Notes under the pieces: generated by a model
Database searches by the model: none
Told to the model about the DNA's origin: nothing
Seen by the model: only the letters and a program-made list of their open reading frames with translations
Assembly: GCF_964204645.1 (NCBI RefSeq)
Contig: NC_134032.1
Location: 6,999,175 to 7,063,174 of the forward strand
Reading direction: 5' to 3'
DNA length: 64,000 bases
DNA from: Tubulanus polymorphus
Lineage: Eukaryota; Nemertea; Palaeonemertea; Tubulaniformes; Tubulanidae
Position numbers and translations under genes: made by a program
Shown: positions 52,839 through 61,790 of the stretch, one piece after another
Numbering within the stretch: position 1 is the first letter of the stretch
Layout: every line of letters starts with the position of its first letter

Positions 52839-53442
52839 AGATTTGTTTATATTTGAACCACATAATATGTTAGTTACTGGAGTAACAAACTGTGGTAAAA
52901 CACATTTCATATTAGATTTGTTAGAAACTATTTATAAGAATCATTTTGATAATATAATATTATTCTGTCCTACTTATGAAATGAATAAAACATATAATAG
53001 AGACATAGTTAAGATAAAAAAGTTTATTATATTAGATCCTAAAACAGTAAAAGAAAATTTAGATAATTGTATAAAAATAGCAATTGATACTTATAAAGGA
53101 TCAAATACATTATTCATTATAGATGATTGCGCAAATTTACATGATTCTAAAATTAGAGAAAGTGAGTTATGTTATTTAGCTTTCTCTGGTAGACATTTTG
53201 GGATAACAACATGGGTTTTAAATCAGAAATATAATTCAATTGTGAAAGACTTTAGGGAGAATATAAGATTTCTAGTTTTATTCTACAACAAAGATAGAAA
53301 ATCTATGCAACAATCATTGGAAGAAAATCAAATTATACCTACTGAATTACATGATGAATATATGAATAAATTAAAGAATAATAAAGGTTCCAAATTACTT
53401 ATGAGATTACAATTTCCATATGAATATAAATTCATAAAATAA
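52831..53442 (+). CDS. A32-like DNA-packaging ATPase, 203 aa, intact
   Basis: A FtsK/HerA-superfamily ATPase expected to pump element DNA into capsids. Walker A is GVTNCGKT at residues 17-24. Walker B is TLFIIDDCAN at ~94-103. The sensor-like segment GRHFGITTWVLNQKYN and the FRENIRFLVLFYNKDRKSM block follow, as in the Polinton/poxvirus A32 group. The ATG overlaps the integrase stop by 8 bp (ATGAATAA), so the two are probably made from one transcript or by reinitiation. It is the last gene before the convergent block. Confidence 0.93.
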   Translation: MNKDLFIFEPHNMLVTGVTNCGKTHFILDLLETIYKNHFDNIILFCPTYEMNKTYNRDIVKIKKFIILDPKTVKENLDNCIKIAIDTYKGSNTLFIIDDCANLHDSKIRESELCYLAFSGRHFGITTWVLNQKYNSIVKDFRENIRFLVLFYNKDRKSMQQSLEENQIIPTELHDEYMNKLKNNKGSKLLMRLQFPYEYKFIK

Positions 53443-53458
53443 AATCCTAATTCAAAAT

Positions 53459-53821
53459 ATTATAGAATTCACTGTATACTAATGGATGAGTGGATGAATT
53501 GGATGAATTGGATGAATGGATGAGTGTAACAATATATAATTTACATATGTTTTTTATTTTTAAAACAGTAAGAGTTTGATTTGAAGTTATTTTATCAATT
53601 TTATACTATATTTAAATATTATTTTAATAATATATATATATATTGTGTTAAATTTAATAAAGAATATAAATATTATATTTATACTCATACTATTCTTCCA
53701 ATTTATGTGTTAAAAAGTAAAATATATATATTATTATACTCATCCACTCTTCCACTCATCCAATTCTTCCAACTCATCCAACTCATCCATTCATCCATCA
53801 ATATACAGTGAATTCTATAAT
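53459..53821. repeat. Foldback repeat between convergent gene blocks (copy C)
   Basis: Perfect 20-bp ends (ATTATAGAATTCACTGTATA and complement) bracket imperfect inverted arms made of GGATGAATT/GGATGAGT-type short tandem repeats (53481-53528 and 53738-53800), with a very AT-rich centre. It replaces the different repeats seen here in copy B. It could serve as a terminator or be a small inserted foldback element. Confidence 0.75.
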
Positions 53822-53825
53822 CTTT

Positions 53826-54881
53826 TTAATTTTCATTTTCATATTTTTCTTTAAGCTTATTGTATTCTAACCATAAATTCCTTTGCATTTTCATTGGTAT
53901 AGGTCCTAAATGATTCTCGAGTTCATATTTATTGAATGTTTTTCTTGAAAATATTTTTGGAATATAATTTTCGATTTCAGTTTTAGATGGATGTTTATTT
54001 AAAAATTCTCTAAAATCATCATATTTAAGTTCAAATAAATTCATTGCATAAGTAACATTTGGTTTAAAGTTATCTAACTTTTTCAATATGGTAACTATAT
54101 CATTACTCAATAAATAATCTATAAATGTTTTTCTATACCACCGATAATCTAATATATTCTTATTATTAAATTTTGGATTTATAACTGTTGGATTTTCTAT
54201 TACATTATCTGTACCAATATGTTTAATTGAGTATTTATGATTCAATTGTTTATCATATATTACATATTCTTTACATTTTTCACACCAAGATTTAAATACT
54301 TGTATTGCATGGGCTGAATCATTTCCACCTTTTGTTTTTAATTTATAATGTTTTGCCCAATTAGCCTTTGTTATACATTCATTACAGAAGGCACAATAAT
54401 TCTGATCCTCTTTGCATTTATCTTTATATATATTGGCATATGTTTTTACTAATTGTAAAATATGTTCATCTTTTTTGATGTGTAATAAATAATCATTATA
54501 ATTATCAAAATCTTCTTCACAATACATACATCTGATGTTATCTTTTGGTTGAACATTTGATTTTTCTATTTTAGGTTCAATATTATATTCTATTTTTGTT
54601 TCAATCTTATCATCATTCGATGTAGAAGGTATAACATTATCTTCTATTTTAGATTCAATATCATCTTCTATTTTATATTCAATATCATTCTTATCTTCTA
54701 TTTTAGGTTCAATATTATCTTCTATTTTTGTTTCAATATTCTTATCTATTTTACTTATTCTATATTTGAATTGATTAAAGTAATCTCCAAAATACTTACT
54801 GTATTCATCATAAGGTAATATATAATATATATCTGATATCATTTCACTTGAAGTTTGTATTTCATATATTCCACCTTCCAT
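53826..54881 (-). CDS. Zinc-finger protein, 351 aa, variable gene (copy C)
   Basis: The counterpart of 33701-34666 by position and start (MEGG after a class II motif), but most of its sequence differs. Residues ~45-110 are an acidic repeat of IEPKIEDN/IESKIEDN units. Three Cys/His clusters follow: CMYCEEDFDNYNDYLLHIKK, CAFCNECITKANWAKHYK and WCEKCKEYVIYDKQLNHK. The C-terminal ~130 residues are helical with no recognised domain. It may bind nucleic acid. The contrast with the ~95% similar neighbours marks it as fast-evolving or exchanged. Confidence 0.65.
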   Translation of the reverse strand: MEGGIYEIQTSSEMISDIYYILPYDEYSKYFGDYFNQFKYRISKIDKNIETKIEDNIEPKIEDKNDIEYKIEDDIESKIEDNVIPSTSNDDKIETKIEYNIEPKIEKSNVQPKDNIRCMYCEEDFDNYNDYLLHIKKDEHILQLVKTYANIYKDKCKEDQNYCAFCNECITKANWAKHYKLKTKGGNDSAHAIQVFKSWCEKCKEYVIYDKQLNHKYSIKHIGTDNVIENPTVINPKFNNKNILDYRWYRKTFIDYLLSNDIVTILKKLDNFKPNVTYAMNLFELKYDDFREFLNKHPSKTEIENYIPKIFSRKTFNKYELENHLGPIPMKMQRNLWLEYNKLKEKYENEN

Positions 54882-54913
54882 TTATTATATACATTTTTAT
54901 TAAAGTTAAAATT

Positions 54914-56155
54914 TTAATACATAACACTATCTAATTGTGAATTTACAATATTTAATTGCGCGTCAGATATAATATAAATGTGCATTTTAAAATTTTTGAT
55001 TCCTTTATTCTTTTTCATGAATAATTGTATTCCATCTTTAGTGTTCTGTAGTTTTTTTCCAGAACCATGTAATGAATTATCCTCTGTTGTTCTAAAATCT
55101 AACCATAATGCATATTTATTACCGGTATAATAATCAATTTGATTAATGTTACAATTTTCAAATGATTTTATTTTTTTATTCATAAAATGTTTTTTAATTT
55201 CTACCCATTGATCAATCATTCTCATTCCTTGACAAAATATTTTATTCGCTATTCCTTCGATAGTTATTTCTACTTTTGTTATTTCAGGATTATAATAATT
55301 ATCAACATTTATTGCACCATTAGTATACGTTCCAATGGTAAAAAATATTAATATACCTTTAATAGATCTTCTAGGAAAGTTAATATTCTCATTAATTATT
55401 TCATCATTTGCATTAATAGTTACAGTTTTAAATTTATCAATATAATCATATAATAATGAAAACCCTTGATTGTATTGAGTTTGAATTATACTTGAAACAT
55501 TTTCATCAGTTACTGTATCACATTCTAAACATATATTCGATAATTTATAACTTATATCTTTATTAACGCTAGATATTACGATTTCATTTACAGGAGCAAA
55601 TGTTATCTCAAATATAATATCTTCTTGAATTGCGTATTTATATAAAGGTGCATTATTATTTATCAATTCAAAGTCTAATGGAATTTTATATTTGCTTCCA
55701 TATATACTTTTTATCAATTTATCTACATCATTTGTTAATATTGCGCTATTAGCTTCTGATCTTAATTTATTTTGGTTTTCTGATTGAATTCCTTGAAATA
55801 TCATATTATTTCTATTTTCTTTAGTTAACCATAAATCTTTATAATGCATAAATAAATTATAATCATCTAATGAGAAAACTGTTTCCGGACCAATCTTTAT
55901 AGTTAATTTTTTAATCAAATATCTTCCAACATTATCAACAACATAATTATTATTATTACCGATTACTTTTATATCAGCTGATAAATAAATACTATTTGGA
56001 ACATAAAAAGTATTTTGTGTTAATCGAGGAATCCTCACATATAAAGTTTCATCGGGATTAATATTTGAAGGGTTATGAGTAATTATATGATGTGATCTTT
56101 CTGCTTTAATAGCATTAGATATTCTAGAAATCTTTGAAGGACTTATATAACTCAT
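54914..56155 (-). CDS. Major capsid protein, double jelly-roll, 413 aa
   Basis: The complete capsid gene. The first jelly roll spans ~38-190: VRIPRLTQNTFYVPNSIYLS, the GRYLIKKLTIKIG strands, then KIPLDFELINNNAPLY at 157-172 with FEITFAP. The second roll begins near FPRRSIKGILIFFTI and closes with HIYIISDAQLNIVNS near the C-terminus. It should build the icosahedral shell and is shorter than many Polinton capsids (~600 aa). Odd point: the canonical T-tract/TAAATG start lies at 56186, 31 bp upstream and out of frame, because a short insertion separates it from this ATG. Confidence 0.85.
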   Translation of the reverse strand: MSYISPSKISRISNAIKAERSHHIITHNPSNINPDETLYVRIPRLTQNTFYVPNSIYLSADIKVIGNNNNYVVDNVGRYLIKKLTIKIGPETVFSLDDYNLFMHYKDLWLTKENRNNMIFQGIQSENQNKLRSEANSAILTNDVDKLIKSIYGSKYKIPLDFELINNNAPLYKYAIQEDIIFEITFAPVNEIVISSVNKDISYKLSNICLECDTVTDENVSSIIQTQYNQGFSLLYDYIDKFKTVTINANDEIINENINFPRRSIKGILIFFTIGTYTNGAINVDNYYNPEITKVEITIEGIANKIFCQGMRMIDQWVEIKKHFMNKKIKSFENCNINQIDYYTGNKYALWLDFRTTEDNSLHGSGKKLQNTKDGIQLFMKKNKGIKNFKMHIYIISDAQLNIVNSQLDSVMY

Positions 56156-56186
56156 ATTTATTCAACTTCATATTTATATAACTCAT

Positions 56187-56206
56187 TTATTTAACAAAAA
56201 AATTAA
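56187..56206 (-). promoter_or_regulatory. Class I start motif upstream of capsid gene (displaced)
   Basis: T7 GTTAAATAA followed by ATG at 56186 on the minus strand, as at 890-909 and 32436-32455. Here the ATG it defines opens a short frame out of phase with the capsid frame, which starts at 56155. Confidence 0.5.
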
Positions 56207-56222
56207 TTATTTATTTTTAATC

Positions 56223-56303
56223 ATGGTTTACTTGATATTTTTTGATATCATGGTTTACTTGATATTTTTTGATATCATGGTTTACTTGATATTTTTTGAT
56301 ATC
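56223..56303. repeat. 27-bp tandem repeat, three units
   Basis: ATGGTTTACTTGATATTTTT plus TGATATC is repeated three times just beyond the stop of the 485-aa gene. Copy A has two units at ~948-1000, and copy B has none at this place. Confidence 0.85.
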
Positions 56304-57739
56304 ATATTTACTAAACCAAAAATAATAGCACTTACATCTGTAATTAAAAATAAAATAATATGTTCAGCAGCAAAGTTAATAATGTTTCCTGCAGATTTCA
56401 ATATAAAACCAACAATTGAAGCAATAACTCCTGGCAATGCTGCAGCAGATTTTTTAGATAGTTCCCATAAATATTTTGCTAATTTCTTTAAACCATCCTT
56501 AACTTTATCTTGTATAGAATTATTACCTGGAGGTTTATCTGGTTTATTGGGAGTAGGAGTAGATTTCAAAGCATTTGATATTGCTAAACCAATTGTTGTA
56601 AATAACATAGTTACAGCTGTTAGAATTGAAAGAATTGTTATTCCTTCTAATTTAAATAATAACTTTATTCTGTCTTTTAATGATATTTTAGAATTTGGTT
56701 TAATCAACAAATCTTTAAAAATAACTTTTAATCTATTAATATTATAATCATATGATTTTAATAATGATTTAATTTCTTCTTTTTGTAATTCTATGTTATA
56801 TTCTAAATCATCTTTTTCTTTTTCTAAATATGCATTTCTTTTTTTAAATTCAATTTCTTCAATAACTTTATTATCTCTATCTAATTTTAGTTGTTCTATT
56901 TCTTTATTTTTATCAGTTAATTCTTTTTCTAAAGTTCTAATTTTAAAATCTCTTATACTTTTATCATGCGCAATTTTATCAGATGCAAGTCTTATACTAA
57001 TAATTTCTCTAATTGCTTTATCAGAAAATATATCTAAATCTTCTAATTCTTGATCTGTTGCATCAAGTAACCCATTCGGTAAAAGTTTTTCAATTGGAAC
57101 TTTATTTGATTTAAGTTTACTAGTTTTGGAAGTTATATTCTGTTCAGAAGTTGTTTCTGTTTCTAAATTATTATCGATTGTTTCAAATAATTCATTAATT
57201 CTTTGTTTAAATACTCTTTCATTTTTAATAATTTCTTCTTGTGTTACATCTTCTGGTTCATTACTATTTCTTATTCTTTTAATTCTAGATAGGTCTAACT
57301 TAAGCAAAGTTGATTCTGCTAATATTTTTTCTTGTTTTTTATAAGAGATATCAATATAATAATCATCTTTCAAACGATAATAATATTCACCATCTAAAAA
57401 CTTTAATTCTTGTACTAAAAGTCTAGCGCCTCTGGTATTGATATTATATCCAGATTTTTCAAATATAGGTTTGAAATTATAAATATATTCATTATATTCT
57501 AAATTTTGTTTTACTAAATCTGGATTTTCATATTCAACAGGTATTCTCGATCTAGTTCTTCTATCATATTCATCTGTTGATGGAACTTTAGAACCACTAT
57601 CTGCTAAATTAGAATTATATGCTGATTCATCATCATTATCAATATTAGTTTCTGCATCATTATAATCATCATCAATATATCCTTCATTATTATTTCCCAT
57701 TTCTCCCATTTCATAATCTTCTACACCTTCTACATCCAT
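56282..57739 (-). CDS. Coiled-coil/membrane protein, 485 aa, intact
   Basis: The only intact copy of this gene. An acidic N-terminus (EDYEMGEMGNNNEGYIDDDY) is followed by a mixed region to ~210. A long Lys/Glu-rich coiled coil spans ~245-355. After a first hydrophobic patch comes a proline-rich linker (TPTPNKPDKPPGNN, ~395-408) and then a hydrophobic tail with GVIASIVGFILKSAGNIINF and IILFLITDVSAIIFGL. The layout suggests a membrane-anchored or amphipathic structural protein, and similar tails occur in unnamed proteins of other animal Polintons. Copy A has two stops and copy B a gene fusion at this locus. Confidence 0.7.
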   Translation of the reverse strand: MDVEGVEDYEMGEMGNNNEGYIDDDYNDAETNIDNDDESAYNSNLADSGSKVPSTDEYDRRTRSRIPVEYENPDLVKQNLEYNEYIYNFKPIFEKSGYNINTRGARLLVQELKFLDGEYYYRLKDDYYIDISYKKQEKILAESTLLKLDLSRIKRIRNSNEPEDVTQEEIIKNERVFKQRINELFETIDNNLETETTSEQNITSKTSKLKSNKVPIEKLLPNGLLDATDQELEDLDIFSDKAIREIISIRLASDKIAHDKSIRDFKIRTLEKELTDKNKEIEQLKLDRDNKVIEEIEFKKRNAYLEKEKDDLEYNIELQKEEIKSLLKSYDYNINRLKVIFKDLLIKPNSKISLKDRIKLLFKLEGITILSILTAVTMLFTTIGLAISNALKSTPTPNKPDKPPGNNSIQDKVKDGLKKLAKYLWELSKKSAAALPGVIASIVGFILKSAGNIINFAAEHIILFLITDVSAIIFGLVNMISKNIK

Positions 57740-59144
57740 TTACATAATAAAAAAATTTTAATTTAAAATATAATATTCCTCCGATTACAATTCCTATACA
57801 AGTTATAGCTAATTTAGTATTTTCATGGGATTTATTATCATCATTTAGTTTAATTATATCATGTTGAATTTTATCAGTTCTATTATTTTCTGATGTATTG
57901 TAATCTTTTATTTTGGAATCATTAACCAATTTAATATTCTTAGTTTTAGTTTCTGTTGATTGAATATGTTTTTTATTTTTTTCACCTTCCATTAATTTTG
58001 GAGCAGTAATAATCTTTTTATTTATATCATTTAATCCAAATGAATTATTTATTGTTGCAGTTTTAATTAGATTATTATAACCAATTATGTTTCCCATCTT
58101 TAATACTTAATCATTAGAAATAATTAATAGATTAGGGCCTATACAATAATTTAGTCTTACATGAGATTTATCTAAATAGTTTTGATATCTTATAATGTTT
58201 TCTGGAATCGATCTATTTTTATCATTATGAATTGAATCTTCAAATAAAACTTTAAATTGTTTTTGTGTATCGAATGATGTATTCAAATTTCCAATTATCG
58301 GTGATCTTGTTTCAACTTGCGCACCTAAAATACATATCAAATAAGTTCTAATAGATTGATTTATTCTTTCTATACCTGATTTAGTAAAACCTTCACTATT
58401 TTCTAAAATAAAATAAACCCAACCATTATTGTTTTCTTGTTTTAAATTATCATAAAATTTCGGTAATTTATTGAAATTTAATGTTTCTAAATCCTTTGTT
58501 TCTATTTTACCATAACCTAATTTATTATTATAGATATTATAAAAACTATTAGATGGTATGGGAAGTGCACAATATTCTGCAATCTTTCTAGGGCAAGGAA
58601 GTGATCTTATTGTTCCAATTTTTGTTCTAAAATCAGAATTATTTATATCTATATTAAATTCATTACAAATCTTATAAAACTTTGATAAATTAATATTACT
58701 ATCTAATTCTTTGAAATACCTAGATCCTGGTAAAGCGCACTCTAATTCATTTAATATTATCCTTATTTGAAAGTATGTATGAAATCTAAATAAACTTTGA
58801 ATTAATTTATATTTAGAATTATTCAAATGATCATTCCAACTAATTCCACAACCTGTTGTTGCACAATAAACAGCAAAATTTAATTGATTCTGCCAATACT
58901 TCATATTAGATTTTAATAACCATTGTTTTTCATCTTTCAATTTTTTAAAATTAATTAAATATACATGAAATATATTTTCCATCTTTGCATTAAAATTATT
59001 AGTTTCAGTAACATAAATTTCTAAATTAGTTAATGAATCTAAAACTTCATTTCTATATGTAATATCTTTATTAAAATCTATTGCTGGAATATTATATTTA
59101 ATTGATTTATTATATTGGAAAGCTTTTGGAAAACTATCTACCAT
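57711..59144 (-). pseudogene. 471-aa protein of copy C, one in-frame stop and lost terminator
   Basis: Homologous throughout to the intact gene at 2568-3983, with the AVYCATTGCGISWNDHL block at the same place. A TAA at ~58107-58109 ends the first 345 codons. The rest (58097 down) stays in the same frame. At the 3' end a small indel removes the normal stop, so the frame runs on to 57711 and overlaps the start of the 485-aa gene. The copy A micro-insert is absent here. Confidence 0.88.
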
Positions 59145-59161
59145 TTATATAATTAAAAAAA

Positions 59162-59596
59162 TTAATAATTTATTAATTCTTTTAATAATTTATCTTGTTC
59201 TTCAACTGTTATATGACCATTTAAACTTATTATATAATCTAGTGTGTTCTTTAATTTATTAATTTCTTTTATATTAGATTTTATTTTTTCTTTATTACTT
59301 TTTATATTTAATTTTGAACTTATACCAGTTAAAACACTTGAACTTAATCCTAATACACCAATTGATATAGCTAAAGGTGTTAATGGGCTGAATATTGCTA
59401 AAAATGTTATTACAGAACTAATTGTAACCAAACCACTTATAATCAAATAATATATAATTTTACTTTTTAAATATTTTTTCTTTTTTATCTTTAAGTCACT
59501 TTCAAATTCTAATATTTGTTTTTCTAAATATGTTTTTAATTTAGTTTTATTTATATCATGAGGAATAATATCAATATTATCAACTTTATCTTCCAT
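59162..59596 (-). CDS. Small two-helix membrane protein, 144 aa (copy C)
   Basis: Intact and differs from copy A at only a few residues. Both hydrophobic segments and the SPLTP turn are preserved. It is flanked by ~17-20 bp gaps holding class I start motifs. Its function is unknown. Confidence 0.73.
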   Translation of the reverse strand: MEDKVDNIDIIPHDINKTKLKTYLEKQILEFESDLKIKKKKYLKSKIIYYLIISGLVTISSVITFLAIFSPLTPLAISIGVLGLSSSVLTGISSKLNIKSNKEKIKSNIKEINKLKNTLDYIISLNGHITVEEQDKLLKELINY

Positions 59597-59615
59597 TTAT
59601 TTAGAATAAAAATTA

Positions 59616-60038
59616 CTAATTAGTAAATTTATATGCTACAAATATAACAATAACTGTGCCACCTAAAATCCATATTATTTCATATTTCTGTTGTTCTTTA
59701 CTTGGGGTATAATAATCTGATAATTTAGGTTTGTATAGATGTAATTTTTCTTTATTTGTTACTGCGTTATATAAACTCATTGCATCATCAACTGATTGAA
59801 AATCTCTATGTGAAATCTTCTGATCATATAATTCTTTATTGATGTAATCCATATAGTTTTGTCTCTTTTCTCTATATTCTTCTGCAGCTTTATTGTATTT
59901 CTCTAACGCTAAGTTATGTCTTCTTTGTTCTCCTAATGAACTATTTTTATCAATATGTTTAAATAAATAACCACCACCAGTAAATGCTAAAGCGTTAACA
60001 ATTGCCGATCCTATAATAGTTATAATTGCAGAAGCCAT
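59616..60038 (-). CDS. 140-aa-family membrane protein (copy C)
   Basis: Intact, 140 residues, with the same two hydrophobic ends (VNALAFTGGGYLFKH and IIWILGGTVIVIFVAYKF) and the PKLSDYYTPSKEQQKYE motif before the second. It reads through the site where copy A is frameshifted. The start motif is T7 GC TAAATAAATG. Its role is unknown. Confidence 0.73.
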   Translation of the reverse strand: MASAIITIIGSAIVNALAFTGGGYLFKHIDKNSSLGEQRRHNLALEKYNKAAEEYREKRQNYMDYINKELYDQKISHRDFQSVDDAMSLYNAVTNKEKLHLYKPKLSDYYTPSKEQQKYEIIWILGGTVIVIFVAYKFTN

Positions 60039-60062
60039 TTATTTAGCAAAAAAATTATGCAT

Positions 60063-60284
60063 TTATATAGGAGGAATATATTTTTGTTTTTCCAAATAAT
60101 CAATAGTTAAATTAGATAAAGTAACTGCTAATGTTAACTTTAAAATATCATTTATATCAAATCTATCAACATTAACACTTCCCATTTTGAATACTTTTTT
60201 TAATACCATTGAATAACCAACCGTTCCAACTGATAGTAATGCGCCATTATATAATCCAGTTATTATCCACTTATTATCACTCAT
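60063..60284 (-). CDS. Conserved small Polinton protein, 73 aa (copy C)
   Basis: Identical in protein sequence to the copy A gene at 4905-5126. Its ATG abuts the stop of the upstream 113-aa gene, forming TAAATG. Identity across separate insertions supports recent mobility of the family. Confidence 0.75.
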   Translation of the reverse strand: MSDNKWIITGLYNGALLSVGTVGYSMVLKKVFKMGSVNVDRFDINDILKLTLAVTLSNLTIDYLEKQKYIPPI

Positions 60285-60626
60285 TTATTTATCAAAAAAA
60301 TTACTATCTTCAAAATATTTAGTTAACTTATTTATGATTAATTCAACATTTATTTTATTACTAGTTTTATGATTATCATATATTTTGGATAATATGTTTT
60401 TGATATCTTCAATAATTCCATCTTCATTTAATTCATAATATTCTAAAGGTGATTTAATTAAATCAATTACTTTTTCTATATTATACTTTTCTTTATCAAT
60501 CATTGATGCATTGTTAAATGATTTACTTTTTATATCAGAAATTACATCATTTAGTTTAATTCTCATTTCTTTACCATGTTTAAAATCAAACCCAAAACAT
60601 ATACTCGGTCCAACAGTTATATTCAT
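60285..60626 (-). CDS. Conserved Polinton protein, 113 aa, unknown (copy C)
   Basis: Intact homologue of 5127-5468, with the conserved TVGPSICFGFDFKHGKEMRI start and a few substitutions in the helical C-terminal part. It is preceded by T6 CACTATATAAATG. No function is recognised. Confidence 0.7.
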   Translation of the reverse strand: MNITVGPSICFGFDFKHGKEMRIKLNDVISDIKSKSFNNASMIDKEKYNIEKVIDLIKSPLEYYELNEDGIIEDIKNILSKIYDNHKTSNKINVELIINKLTKYFEDSNFFDK

Positions 60627-60643
60627 TTATATAGTGAAAAAAA

Positions 60644-61405
60644 TTACTCTTTACATCTTATAACTAATTCATAAATTACAGGGAAATTATTTAAATCAAT
60701 TAAGTATCCATTATGATTTCTAATTTCTAATCTAAAATTATTAAAACTAGGAATGCATGGTTTGAAATCACATTCTGTTAAATTATAATTTATTTGCGTT
60801 CCAAATTCTTTAACATTCTTCAATGGTAAAATGTTTAGTAAACCAGAATTACAAGTTATATCTTTAGTTGCTTCGAATGTTTTTGTAGGATCGATCAAAT
60901 TGCAATAAATATAAAAATGTGTGTAAGGTATTAAGTTTGGTGTAGTAGCGTCAATATTTGTAAAAGATCTATCTGGAAGAATTCCTAACAGTTTAGCTAT
61001 AGGTTTTTTTACCATAAATTTATGTTTTTCACTATTAGACAACCTTATCTTTATTCTATCAGAACTCTCAATTTTTAAAAATCTAATACTAAACCCAGAA
61101 CTACTACCTAATTTATGCCAGGCTTTTCTATTAATTTCTTGTGCTAATGTATCTAAATTATATAACCCTGGTTTTAAATATATATAGACCCATTCATTTT
61201 CATTTTTATTAAAAACTAAAAAGACTCTATGTTCAATAGACTTATCCGATACATTGTAAAAAGAATTACATAAACTTATATTTACTAATTTTAAATCTAC
61301 ACAATTCTTGAATTCTCTATCTAATTGTACTAGTAAATTATGAGATTTATAATTTGTAAGTTTTCTAGAATCAACAAATATTCTATATTCTTTTAATTCC
61401 ACCAT
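60644..61405 (-). CDS. Candidate minor capsid (penton-like) protein, 253 aa (copy C)
   Basis: Intact. It differs from the copy A gene at only about half a dozen residues, including the SDRIKIRL segment region. The strand-rich pattern and the conserved NHNGYLIDLNN end are kept. The start motif is of class II type (GAATGAAAATATGTAAAATAA then ATG). The penton assignment is inferred from size, beta content and position. Confidence 0.55.
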   Translation of the reverse strand: MVELKEYRIFVDSRKLTNYKSHNLLVQLDREFKNCVDLKLVNISLCNSFYNVSDKSIEHRVFLVFNKNENEWVYIYLKPGLYNLDTLAQEINRKAWHKLGSSSGFSIRFLKIESSDRIKIRLSNSEKHKFMVKKPIAKLLGILPDRSFTNIDATTPNLIPYTHFYIYCNLIDPTKTFEATKDITCNSGLLNILPLKNVKEFGTQINYNLTECDFKPCIPSFNNFRLEIRNHNGYLIDLNNFPVIYELVIRCKE

Positions 61406-61420
61406 TTATTTTACATATTT

Positions 61421-61762
61421 TCATTCAAAATCAATATCGTGCTGCCCTTTTTCATTCTTACCTTTGTATACGAAATAGAAATCTCCAGAACATAATTCTT
61501 CTAGATCTTCACTTGATAATCTATGAAATCTATCTGGTAAATAAGTTCTGAATTTATATGTATTTCCTTTTAATCCTTCATATGCTAAGTGTATAACTAA
61601 TTTATCTCCATATTTATTAGTAATTGTTTCAATGTTAGTAATTAAATATTTCTTGTGAATTGTTAACTCAGTTAGTTTTTTAAATTTATAATCTACAGAT
61701 TTGACGCTTGAAGTATCTTTAATTCTATCTAAGAATTCACTGTGTACTTGTTTACTCTCCAT
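61421..61762 (-). CDS. Putative OB-fold ssDNA-binding-like protein, 113 aa (copy C)
   Basis: Intact and nearly identical to 6264-6605. The two copies differ at a handful of residues, among them Glu/Ala in the central strand and the last residues before the stop. The start follows CAATAAAAATTTGTATAATAA. It lies 28 bp from the end of polB. The role is inferred. Confidence 0.5.
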   Translation of the reverse strand: MESKQVHSEFLDRIKDTSSVKSVDYKFKKLTELTIHKKYLITNIETITNKYGDKLVIHLAYEGLKGNTYKFRTYLPDRFHRLSSEDLEELCSGDFYFVYKGKNEKGQHDIDFE

Positions 61763-61790
61763 TTATTATACAAATTTTTATTGAAATTGA

